NCBI GenBank assembly: GCA_033026295.1
Contig: CM065182.1
Location: forward strand, 5,456,001-5,520,000
Source of the DNA: Channa striata
Taxonomy: Eukaryota; Chordata; Actinopteri; Anabantiformes; Channidae
Reading direction: 5' to 3'
Length of the DNA: 64,000 nucleotides
This document shows positions 13,001 to 26,000 of the stretch, piece after piece (positions within the stretch are counted from its first letter, which is position 1; each line of letters begins with the position of its first letter). A model generated the notes under the pieces. It had not been told where the DNA came from and made no database searches. It saw nothing but the letters and a program-made list of their open reading frames with translations. A program made the translations under genes and the position numbers.

Positions 13001-16000
13001 AGAAACAGGGCATGATTGCAATTGTTGGATCAACTACCTGTGAGGAAGATTGAGGTGGAGCATTCCAAAAAAAAAAAAAAAAAAAAATCAAAAATCAATC
13101 CCTCACAGGCAATTTGTGCTGAGCTGAATTACCAAATCATAACATTTGCATGCATTAACAAAAGAGGTGATGCATGTGTCTAGGCAAATTGGTTATATGT
13201 CAGTGCGGAAAGAATACAGGGACATGGGTAAATCAGAGGTCATAAAACTACCATCACCATCATAGTTTATGATAGATTATTAAAAGTGCATTTATTTACC
13301 CTCTGTGTTTTGTCGTGCTCTCCATCCTTCAGCATAGAGACCACGAGCGGAGAATAAAAGTGGGGTGGGGGGAGAAAAACAAGAGTAACAGATATGATAT
13401 TTTTTTTCAGCACTACTGTAGGCAGCTCTTTTCAAAATAAAACGCACAAATCAGTGCTTGGCATTTACACCAGCACTACAAAATACAATCACATACTGCA
13501 ACTACAAGTTAACCACAGCAGATTCTCTATTTCATTTCACAGGTTTGTTGTTTATCGCTTTAATTTTTTCGGTATCATTCATTTCAAGGAACTGTGGCTA
13601 GTTTATTCCATAACGGAAACTAAATATGTCTACATAGATCCTACTAATAACCACCAGCAGTCTATAGTCCTGAACCGGTGCAGATTTTTACTACATCAAT
13701 TTATATTCTGGGGGAAACGGATAGTGAACCTGAGGTCAGACTTTAAAAAACAGGAGAAGGATAAATGCTTGTCTAAGTGATGTAATTTCTATACATTTAC
13801 TATTAGCTTTGGGTCAATAATAAATAAAATGGTTTAGTAATGCATATAAATGTATGTATCTAAATAATCCATTTACGGTCCATTTAATTTCAAAGGAATT
13901 ACACATCGACAGAGACAATATATAGACACACAGGAAACACAAGCCCAGAGATGCAGAAAAGATTTTTAACTGAAATTACTTTTTGTTTGTCCGATGAATT
14001 CCTCACACTTCCACTGCCCGACTACATTCAGGACAAGTGTCCTGTCACATAAGCCACTCGCCTGAGACAAGAGTCGAAAACTGTATCCCAGAGTCTGACT
14101 GCGATTGTCTTACAAGCTCCACATAGCACATAAAGCAGCACAATGTTAGCTGGCATCATGCTAGAAATATTGTTTTTCTACAGTGATATTTAAGAGTAGG
14201 CAGATTTTTTTGTCATCACTCGGAATTACTTGCAAGCACTCACCGATTTGCTACAGGACAAACAGGAAAGGCAAGCGAAGAGAAGCTGTTGACATGAAAG
14301 GTCAGGACGAAGTTTCAAACCCGCGAAATGTGTGTCTAGTAGAGCTTGACACTACTATTCAGCTCTGACCTTGAATTATGAGATATAATTTAATTTCCTG
14401 CTGCCGAAGAAAACAGAAGAAACAGGAATGTTTCACTGTGGTGCTGCAGCTTCTGGAAATGACCTCATGCAACGAATAAGACAGTGAGAAGTGAACCGCT
14501 GCGCATGTACAAGGTTGTGCATAATGTAAAATACATAAATATTCACATCCGATTATAAACAAGCGCGAATGTTGCCACAATAACCAGTTCAGAGGGTGAA
14601 GGGTTTAATTAATAATCACGTTAGTTCGTGTTTATGTTACACTTTCCTATAAACATTTGTGTACATTCTATTATCGCGTGTCGTGATTGAGGGACGTGGG
14701 TAAGTGCAGCTGTGTGAGACCGACCTTCGACGGCCCTCTTGAAGAACACCTTGCAGCTGCCGCAGGTTACGACCCCGTAGTGGCATCCCGACGCCTCGTC
14801 CGAACACACCAAGCAGATCTTATGGGTCTGACCGCTGGACTTGGCTTGGCCGGGAACTGCAGAACTGCCGGTCTCTCCTGTTCGCTGTGACGAGCTGGAA
14901 CACGAACAGAGGGGGAGGGAAGGAAGAGAATATGTAAGTGTCGTTCATTCAAATATGAAGATGTTGGCATGGAATTGAAGGCCGGCTGGTTTACTGGTCT
15001 GCTGAGCCTCAGTGCTGCATTACTTACGAAAATCAACCGCAGATGTGCAGGTGTGCTCTCAGAAGAAATGTCTACATTTCCAACATGCTTCTATTAGTTC
15101 AACCTTTCACTTTTTTTTTTTTTTATTTTGATTTTTGACTCTTTTCAGCGAGAGGGTGCATTGCGTTACAGAAGCCTGGAGTAGAAACGACGGAGCAGAT
15201 GTGACGTCGTGAATCACTATCACTGGTGGCAGCTCCACTGTGCAGTAACTAAGCTCTAAATCTCGGTGCAAGCCTCTAATTGTGTTAGGACGCAAATTAA
15301 AGCCTTGTTTAAACCTCTTGAGAAAATGCACAAACACACACACGAAGTTGTCATTATCCCCCACAGTCCATAACTAGACGTAAACTAACATACCTGAACT
15401 ACACTCTCCAATTTAACCAGCGTAGAAACCAGCACCAATTTGCCCACTGAACGGCAGGCGAGCCGCCAACACGTCGGGTGAGAAAATGTCAGGTTTAAGA
15501 GCCACACGTTGTAGTCAAACAAACTCCGGACTAGTGCAATGGAATTTCATCACAGTAATTTGCCGGCATTAGGACGGCTTACACTTTCTCCCTTGTTTGT
15601 TTTGGCAGAGCGGTAGTGGAAATGTATATGTCCATTATGCAAGAGCTGGCTCGCTAAGCATGAAAATGACTTCAGTCCTGTGCTGTGGATATCAAAGAGT
15701 CGGCTGGGGTCGTTTCCCTTTCTATTGCTTCCAGGCTACAGAGTCACGACTGCAACAACAGGAGCGGGTGAAGTGCATGAATGAAGCTCGTTAGTATCTG
15801 TCACACACGGCAGGATGACTGCACTTCACCGAACCCGGTGCCTCACGGTCACTGGAAAGACAACTCTGGTTTATGTAAACTGGACGGCGACCAAGAGGGA
15901 GCAGAGGTGGATGGATATTGGACGGTTTCCAGCTAAGACGTTTAGCTCTGGCTTAGCCGTGAACTAGCCACGATTATTCCCAACACAAGCAGACAGGCTT

Positions 16001-16980
16001 GGCAGGCGTTTGGAGAAAATATACAATCACCCAGGTTTGGAAGCTGGAAGGGAGAGCGGGGAGGCTGCTGACCGGCCCTGCAAGCGCCGCACCGATGACG
16101 ACATCTCTACAACATGTGTATTATCCCAATCACAACTTGAAACGATCAAAAATTAAATCACGTATGGTTAGTTTACCATAAAAGCAAATAACCTAAGGTT
16201 TATTCAAATCTAACCTCAGACCTAGAAGGTTGCATGACTGGCTCCTAAATGACTATGAATGGCTCATTCTGAAACTTATCAAACCCACAACTTGTAACTA
16301 TTTTTAACCTTCCACAGAAGGTAATGTGACCTAAATTTGACATGGAAAAATAATGAGCAGTATTAACTGAAATATGTACCCAACAGCGCTTTCCACCTTG
16401 TGTAACAAGTGAAGGTAACCGCTGTGCTTAATGCAGAACCAACTATAGGATGCAAGATTTTCATATGCTTTGCAATATTAGTTACAAGCTTTCCCACACA
16501 ACTACATTGTTACACAAAATTAATACATAAAAAAAATAAAAACTGGCAGCGTTCAAGTAAGAAAAGCCGTGAGCACTAACTGGCAGGTAAAGCCTGACCT
16601 GGGAGGGCCGTTTCAGGTCTGCTCACACACTGGAATGACGACAGGCTGCCAGCGACACAGCGGAAGATCACAGGACAAAACCACAGACCCACTAACAAGA
16701 AGCACAACGTGTGCATTTACATTCCATTTGCTTCTGAAATACAAAATGTTTCAGGTCATTCGCATTGGTATTGATACATGTGCAATGCAAGACTTGATCT
16801 AAAATTTACTATTTTTACTTCATATTTTCTTCATTGAATGATTTTGTAACGTGCAAAATAAAGTTGCATGTTATTATAGTCTGTTTCTAGTCCACTAAAT
16901 TATCCTGTAGGCTGACTTGGAATGCTGGTATTATAAAATGACCACAGGGTGGTGTTAGAATTAGCACCACCCTCTTAATT

Positions 16981-17021
<41 letters not shown>

Positions 17022-20000
17022 ATATGCCAACTCACATGCTCCTCCCATCGCTGAGCAAACAAGCGTGGCACTGAGCCATGCAGGCCAGATTCAAGCCTCA
17101 TTAGGAACACCCCCATACTGGAGCACAGTGCAACAGACAAACACAGAAAAAGGACGTCTGTCCCGATAAACAAGAGCACTTGACAAACAAAGGTCTGCTC
17201 TACACGTCGGGTACATATGCAGGGAGAAAACAGTCATTTAATAAGAGAAACAAATCAACGAGTAATCAGCAAAACAAACAGAAAGGACATGAGCAAATAT
17301 ATTTTTATTAGAGACAGATATCTATCTATCCATCCATCTATCTATCTATGGGGTTAGAAGGACGACAGAGCAGCACACAAAGCATAAAGGCTCAAATAAA
17401 CTAAGAAAGCAAGTTTTAAAATAGTATATATATATATATAAATGAAGAATCGGTGCTGCAGTAGCAAACAATGTCAAGGGCCAGTGAAAGCACATACAGC
17501 AAAACTGCATCAGCCAAGACGTTGAATTTCCGTCTGTTTGTTGGACAAGATGGACAAAGATGGACAAGACATGGACGTTGTGATAATGACACTGTACAGT
17601 TGTGTTCATGCATGACAAAGGGCCGTAAAAACGAAGCGGTAAGAATCAGCAAACACTTGTTCCCGACTCCAAACTTCAGATTCTTGTGGCATTTTGAATG
17701 ACGGTCTGTGCAGTGTCACCCCCCCTTTCATAGGGAAGGGCTTGTCCCTCTTTGTCACTGACATGCTTCGTCCCAGCCAGTCCTGACTGGCTGAGTGCAG
17801 CAGGATCTTCGTCGTCCCCAGCGTGAGACACTCATTGTACCCGTGTGTAAATAACCCAAAGTTTTCAACATGTTGCGTAAGAAAAAGTCCTCAGGCCAAT
17901 GTATTTATAGTGAATGAGAATCTATTTTCCGCCTTTAGTTGTCACAACATCAGCAGTGTCTGAAGGTTTTTCTGTTTCATTACAAAATGGCGTGACTTTA
18001 GTTTGTGTGTTGTGGACTGTATAGTTTGAGTATTTACATGGTCTGCATTGAATGCGAGCTGAATGAGGTGAGCCAAGCTCCTCTGCTACATAAATCATAC
18101 CCTCAGCGTGACAGAGAGTTTAACATCTCCATCTGCGTTAACCAACATTATTTACACAACAAGTGGGCCAAGCACAGAACCCTGTGGGACTCCGTTAACA
18201 CCAGTGAGCCATTTGGAACTGAGCCCATTCACTTTCACACTGATAGATGCTTTGTAAACCAGCTTATATTGTTACAGCAGGTCAGACAATCCCACATTAC
18301 GCAAATGTCACTATGGCAACGCATTGCTCACAGAATCAAAGGCTTCAAATGCGCCTTGTCCTAAACTATTATGTTAAGAACCGATTTGGCAGCTGAAGCC
18401 GTTCTATGCCGCTTTCCAGAGCTACACTGCTGCTCAGACAAACCGACAGTAGCATGTAAATCATTTTGAGCTGGTCACTCAGTTCAAAGATTCCAGTCCA
18501 TAGACTGGACACGGGTCTACAGTTATTTAAAGAGGAGGCATAGAGCGGCATTGCTGCTAAATGTGTGTGTGGCAACAAAGCTCAGAAATTTTTATTAAAT
18601 TAAATCCTGCTGCAACAGAGTGTGCGCCTGCAAGATTTTCTGAGGAATGCAAAATTATCTGTTGTAGAGCAAGTACATGTAGAGCAGAAGACTTTTAATA
18701 AGTTACTGTACTCGATGTAAACTGTTAATAATTAATAATATCACAATACATTAAACCAGAAGGCAAACACAGATGCAGCTCGTGTTTTTACACATTGATA
18801 AAGTCATAAAATTACATGAGGAGGTGGTGGAAAAGGCAGCTGAGCTGTAATGACACACAACAAACTGGGGACTGTCTGAACTGGGATGACCTGCTAAGTC
18901 ACCGTGGAATCATTCACCAGTGACTACAGTGAGAATGATGCAAGCGTCGTTTTTCCATTAAGATCAAAGCTTTTTCGGGCGAACGTGTGGGTGAAGAAAG
19001 TACGAGATGGACGATGGTAGAACGTTTTTTCTCAGCAGAGAGAGATGGAGAATACGGCTGCGTTCACAGCGCTCAAGCTTGACACATATAGAAACTGATC
19101 GACATTTGAACAAACTAATTCCTCATAGCTGTTCAACAATAAACGACTTATCATTAATGAGGAAAATGTCTTGTAGCTGGTCCCTTTGATAAAGTAAGCA
19201 ACATTTCTATGGAAACTATTCCTAAAACCTTTTCATAATATTGCAAAAATCTACATTTTGGTTTGCAGCAAACACACCTGATTACCATTGTGTTGAGCTT
19301 TAATTTTCAGTTCTTTTCAATTCTCACAATCAATGAGAAATACCACGCAAAACCCACATTTTAAAATACATGTACAGTCTGTGCACACGCATTCAATAAT
19401 TAATGTATTGAAAACCCTCGGCACGTAAAGACTCTTATTAAAGTAGCATTCCACAAAACACGACATAACTTCCCAAAATTTGGCCACTTTTTAGAAAACA
19501 CCACAACGTTCCATACACGAGACACTCTAATCAAAACGTACATGTATTAACAACACTGCTTCATCGGCACTGATGTGGGTTTGACATTATCTGCATAAAC
19601 GTGTTTGAAATCTGCATGGTTAATTTATGCCCTAAAAAATAAACACACCAAACCGTAAGAAACGTCCGGTAACAGCGTCGAAGTGTAACAGCTGTGGCTC
19701 AAACCGTCTCCACAGGTGAGGGTTTATTTCAGGCAGACTCACACTAGCTTTTATACTTTCCCATCCAAGGACTGTTTTTATGGTTCCTTTTTATTTTATT
19801 GCTTTTCCATACGCTCAAATGTTCTCCGGAACTCGTCACATTGGAGCAGCTGGAACTTGCAAATACTGGTCATAATTTCATGAAAACAGTATCTCAGTGA
19901 AGGTTTCAGCTCTACTATAGACGTCACAGTATGACGCACGTTTAGTGGATCTGCTGTGATGTCACTGTTGTGACTGAACAGTTTATAGGTTTCATGTTAC

Positions 20001-23000
20001 TTCATTACGTTCAGTTGTGTCTTTCGGACCGTCGTTGTGTAATTTCGCTATTTTACTGTACTCTTCCCCTCCCTCCCTTTTCCTACTCTCACTTCCTCTC
20101 TCCGCCACATCTGCCGCTTCTCACCAGCTCCATCTCGGCCTCGTTCATTCCCCCCTCTTCCTCCTTCCTCTTCCCCTCACCCCACCTCATCTGCCAAGGT
20201 TATATAATATTTGTACTACAGCTGCCGGAGCACACGCCTTACGCGTCCCCCCCACCCCGTCCCCGAGCTCCCTCGCTCAGCCTCTCAGCCAATCGAGTGT
20301 CACTTCTGGCAGGGAGTTTGAAGGAGGTCAGGCGAGTCATGGGATTATCCGACTCACCTACCCGGAGACATGCGTGCACAGCATATGTGTGTGTTTTCTG
20401 TGTCTATGCGTGTGTGTGTCACAGGACACATTTGCATGTGTGCGTGTGTTGATTTGGTCTTTGAATTAGTGAGCGGAGCCTTTGGTTGCTAGAAAGGAGC
20501 GCAGTTATAAAGCTGCCCTTGTTTCTGAAGTCATCATGTGATCGTGTGATGGCTCCCTCTTTTCTTCTCTCACCAAACTCCACTCAACCACCCACCCCCT
20601 CCTCACATCTCTCCTACACACTGCTGTCACTTCAATCATCATTTCATAGCATCAGCCTATTCTTCCTTTTTTCTCCCACGTAACTTCAGCAGCTTTATAG
20701 CCGTTTCCTCCTGCGACGGAGACACTGAGGCGAGGCTCGAAACCCCGACGTGCTGTTTGTTCACATTCTGCATTGTTTACCTGAGCAGATCCTGGTAGCC
20801 ATGTGATTTATGCACGCAGCACGTCAGAAGCGAAGGCGGAAGAAGTGTCGTTACAGACATGCAAAGACTGTTAGTGCGGAGCTAAGGGTGGGTGGATGAG
20901 TCAACACTCGGGCCGGCTCAGATCCATCCCTCAATACCAATGGGGGTTTCTTTTAACCATGACCATGATCCTTCTTTAATCTTAAGAATCTGTGTAAACA
21001 GATGCAAAATTAACCATAGCAACTACAGGCTAGAAAATGCCACGATGATAGGAGCCACAAATCGATGGATCAGTTTAAAAAGCAACAACGAACTGCTTCA
21101 CACGTAGTTTGGAGGGCGGTGCCGACTGTCGGTCGAGGCACTAGAATCCCTCGGTTCCATTCCGTTGCCTACGTTCGCTTCATTTTTAATCACAGTTCAC
21201 TCAGGAAACAGATGTGAATTAAGTCGTCCAAACCAAACTATTAGGACTCTTTTCATCTTGAACTACAAACCGTCTGCAGGGTTTTTGTTTGCGCCTCCGT
21301 GTGAGGCCAAAGGGAGCGAGTCGGAGCACGGGAAAAGCGAAAGCTCAAATAAGGAAAAACAAGTTTATAATTCAGCGAAGCGGGTTCTTTCATGCACGCA
21401 GAGACAGTTGATGTTTATGCCATCCCACTTTTTCCACCCTCTACTTTTCTATTGTGTGTGTCTCTCTCTCCCTCTGTGTTCGACAATACACTCGCACAGA
21501 TGCTCATAAAGAATCATTAGAAAAGCAGATATGATGGCATCTCATTAAGATTAATTTCCACTGTGACTGGCAGGGCACCAGGGAGCTTTCAATTCAAATT
21601 CTGAAATAAAATCTGTTGCCGTTTTCGGCCCTGCCACCCTCTCTGCATCAGGCCTCAATGCATTTGGTTTCTCTTCTGAACGCAACCCATGTCGATGGCG
21701 CTCACTATAACTACGCTAAAACAGATATAATGCAACATAAACACTGCACTATAAGGGGATATAAAGAGGATATAAAGCAAAAATACATTTTTTTTTTTTT
21801 TTGAGTGGGCGATTTGCATATTTGTTACTATGGAGCACAGAAGCATGACTGAACACACAAACAACAGACAGACAGCTCCGAGGGAATCGATGCAGGAAAA
21901 GCTTCTGGAGGCACAAGGGAACGAGAGAGAATGAAGCATCACAACTGTGAGTGACCCGGCCCCAGGACTACAACATATAATAATTACCGCTGTTTATCTT
22001 TTCTCGATGGTAACTCACCGTGATAAACAGAGGCTGTTATAAATATCGAAGTTCGTGTGATGCATGTTATGAAAGGAGATAACAAATGTACTATGATTAA
22101 ACACTGAAACCGTGTTATGGCATCTTATTTACAACATCACGCCTAATTTTACGCTGTTGTTATTATGATATAACGGACAACTCTTTGATCATTTCACAAG
22201 CGAACCAAAGTCTGTGCTGACATATTGATTTCACCCAGTCTAATCCATCTTCAGTTACGCAGGCGGCAGAGTGGGTCAGCCCAGAAAAAGAGATCCATTT
22301 TCTCTATCTTTGATCTCCAAAATAATGTCTGAAAGAGAAGAGAGTGGCTGAAGGCGGCCACACAGGAGACAAAACGTCTTCTGTTTGCCGCAAAGAAGGT
22401 TACAGTTTAGATGAGGTCACATGTTCAATCCCTGGAGCGTAGACACTGTATTGTAATGTGGCTTTTTACAGGAAATTGGGCCACATGGTGTAGACCACAG
22501 GAAGCATAATGAAGGGCGATGGCTCAATCTTTCAAGTTCATCCCTCTTTGAGAGGAGTTTGGCTGCGTAAACACAGCAAAACATGCTTATCGTGAAGTTT
22601 AAGCACAACTGTCAAACACAGACTCTCTCTGTGTTTTCTGGAGCTGGAATGCACAGCGGCCCTACAGCGATTTCAAGCTGCCGTGTGTCATGTTTACATT
22701 TGTCCTGATTTATGTGCACCATTTATTCCCCCACAACTTCATAATAGGTGTAATTATGGATATTGCAGGAGGTTTTCGAGCAATAAAGTGATAAGTGAAG
22801 CAGCTTTAAACTAAATATGTTTGAATTTTAAATTTGTTGGATGAGCAATTATGCTTTAGGCGCAGCCCTAAATGCAACCAGCCATCATTTATCGAGCAAT
22901 TAATTATTTTTTTTAATAATCAGAAGCCGCTGTAATTAAAGGAAGAGCAAATTAACAAATTTGAATTAAATCAAAATAAAACTGCACTTTTCATTATTAA

Positions 23001-26000
23001 CACAAACTTTTAAGAAGGTTGTTTGTTTGAAATTGAAAACTAAACTAGTGCATAAGTGGGGGAAAAAGCGACGTCTGCTCCTTCTTCATCAGCACTACTG
23101 CGGTGTCCTTGAGCAAGGCCTTCAGCCCCAACGGTCTCAGCAAAGTAGCTCAGTTGCCACATACAGGGTCAGACTGTGGTTGTGCGGAGCAGCTTCCAGG
23201 TGTGTGTGTAAGTGTGATCAGGATGTTCCTGTACACTGGCGTCTATGAAAATATCCCAGAATAAATACAAGTAAATATTAAAGCTAATAGTCTCTAAATC
23301 TTCCCAGGCTATAAACCCTGAAGCTGTCTGCTGCACAACAAATGTGCAGACACCCAGTGGGACTTTTCTGAACCATCCAGCCCTGAAGCCAAAGTGTGTG
23401 TGTATTTATAATATATAGTATAAAATAAAATAAATAAAACACACACACACACACTTTGGAGGGAACCTTGAATTGCTTCCTGCAGATTCGATTTGCTGCT
23501 GACACATTGTGTGTCTTAAATCAGACGGATGGCCAGAGCCTGAGGACACACTGCTCCCATTTCCCCTGGTGTCCCTTATGTAATTAGCTTTCATTTAGCA
23601 CTTTAATGCCTTAGCCCCCACCAATTGCCCAGAAGAAAAGCCGCCACTTCGCCCGCTCGCTCCCTCACAACGGCGAGTCGACAGAAAAAGCCTCGCTTTT
23701 CGCCCAATCCGCAATCGTTTCTTCACCGCACTATTAATATCATAATGCTAGTAATATAAGAACGATGTTGTAACGTTACTGAAAAGGGCAACTGTGCTTG
23801 TATTGTTTGATTTCTGTAAATAAGCCTGCAGCAGTGACATGCAGCAGCCAAAATCAGATAAACAACAGAAAGCTTACCACAGCAAAATAAATGTTTCTCC
23901 ACACCATGAACATGTAAATCACAAGGGTATAAACATCCTACTGTCGGAGGAAAGACTTACAGTTTAGGATGAACCCAATGAGCATATGTATACGCATTCA
24001 ATAAAAGATCATTGGAGATTTGCAAATGCATATATCAGAGACAGCAATTTAAAAGATCTATTTTCCATCTGGGCTAAATAAAGAAAAAAGGGCGTGGTGA
24101 AGAATGGCTTGGTGTGGGTGTGTTGTGGTGTCATGTGAGAGGGAAAAAGGATCCGCAATTTATTCAGCTGTTTAGTCTACATTCACCGAACTAAAACGCA
24201 TGAAGGGATTAAACGTGCAACACGGCAACAAATGAGGGCTGGGGTTAACCAAGTGTTGAGTGTCAGACCACTGTACACAAAACACGGAGGGAGCTGAAAT
24301 ACAATATATGCACCCAGTATCATGTTGAGGTCTGACCCGACGCAGCTTTGAAAAAAAAAAAAAAAAAAGTGTTTGTGCCTCAGCAAACAGAGGAATAAAT
24401 GACAACTAACATTAGTGTCTGGTACAATTGAAATAAAAGACCGTGTGGTTACTAGTAAACTGAATTAACTTAAACCTCAACTGTATTTCTGCACAAATTA
24501 TGAATTTAAAACATTCATGGGATTTTAATCCGGGCGGCTTGTGAACAGCCGTTTGGTGACACACTTTTCAGCAGTTCTGAAGTGAAACACATCTAAGCAA
24601 CTTCAAGAGGCAATCGAAAGTTGCCAAGATGCTGAGTGATGGCAGAAAACAGGTCACATATGCAGACAGGCAGAGCCGGCAGGCGAGCGAAAATGCCCAC
24701 GGCAGCGTCAACAATGGCAAAAGCAGAGTGGTGACGGCTTCGGCTGACTAATGGAGGGTTCCATTTGCATACGCCTACCAGCTCTGTCTGCAGAAAACAT
24801 TAATGAAGTTAAAGATGCAAAATGAATGCTGCTGACAAACAGCGGCGACGCGTCGAGAGCGCAGGACACAGACAGGAACAAGAAGCAGGGACATGTTTTC
24901 ATTAGGGTTTTTTCGACATCACCGGGGAACATCAGCATCAGGGTCTGAGCTGTACGTGGTGCTGCAGTCGCTCTGCGAAACGCCTTTCCTGCCATAGAGT
25001 TGGCGGTCTAAGATGACAAAGCATTTACTGCAGCACAGAATGAAGAAAAAAAAAAACAGTCCCCCTCGAACGATGCATTTATGAGAAACTGTAGAAAGTA
25101 AAATTTCATTTCTTTTTTTTTGGCATCTAACCATCGGTGTTGCTGGCTTACTGTATTTATAGTGCATTCACACACAGTATACAGCACATAGTTGGCTTGA
25201 TAGTTGTGAGCAGCTGCACTGTTACCCAACAGCCCACAGCAGATCACAAACTCTACAATGAAGCTCTGTGTTTCGAGCATCTTGCTTCATCACAAAAGTT
25301 TGTCTTTTCTTATGAGAAATCATGTTTATCCATTCACGCGTGCAGGAAATAAAAAAATAAAAAGAACTAAAGGAAATGTCCAGTGGCTGTGCGCATCCCG
25401 TGATGGTGCACTGTGAAATAAACTTTAACAGCATTTTTAGAAAAAAATTTTTTTAAAAACGCCTTTTAAAGCTCCTATGAAGTTATTAATCTATCCAGCT
25501 ACGTGTTCGTGGAGTGATTCCACAATCACAGAGGCAGTGGTTAGTTCTGTCCTAACATGTATAGTGTAATGTCTTAACTCAATTAACCCGACAGCATCTC
25601 AAAGTCCACAGCCGTGATGACATCTTACTTACACGTTTAAGTTTCCATAGCGAGACAGAGAATCCACGTCCCCCACAGAAGCTACACACTTAACCTCCCG
25701 AATGTTCTCTAAGCCACAAGTTTATTTTGTTATGTAATTAATATGCAACGGTAACTTATTCCAGTTCCTTGCACCTCAAACACTTTTGTCTGCAGCATCA
25801 AGTTTTTATCCCCTTATGTTCAAATGTGAAAATTAGTAAAACAAAGATTTTTTATCAACATAATGAATGCAAATTTAGCTCTTATAAATGTTACATCCAC
25901 AGGAATATATTGAAGTTTATTTTTATTTATTAGTCAAAGAAATAATTTGTTAATTTTTAATTTTACTAAAACTTTTTTTTTTTTATATAGGATGAAGAGA

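Larger units (their letters stand above)
7683..14724 (-). other. nr3c1 intron 3, between the two zinc-finger exons
   Basis: A 7.0-kb intron. In some teleost GR genes a 27-nt alternative exon for a nine-residue inter-finger insert lies between these two finger exons; I did not find one by eye. The intron has a (CA)n run (10,032-10,060), poly(A/T) runs (8,690-8,705, 12,617-12,630, 13,067-13,087), a tRNA-headed repeat piece (11,030-11,100) and a G-rich patch near 13,362-13,375. The rest is AT-rich with no gene seen. Confidence 0.9.

Noticed and set aside
13394..13780. 128-codon plus-strand ORF in intron 3
   Set aside because: Low-complexity AT-rich composition and no homologous motif.
14621..14724. 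Extension of the exon 3 frame past the donor (GRSHTAALTH)
   Set aside because: The GTCGGT donor and exact continuation into exon 4 show this is intron; the sequence does not match the known inter-finger insert.
20202..20210. TATATAATA as a promoter TATA box
   Set aside because: No plausible start codon, exon or conserved downstream sequence follows it.
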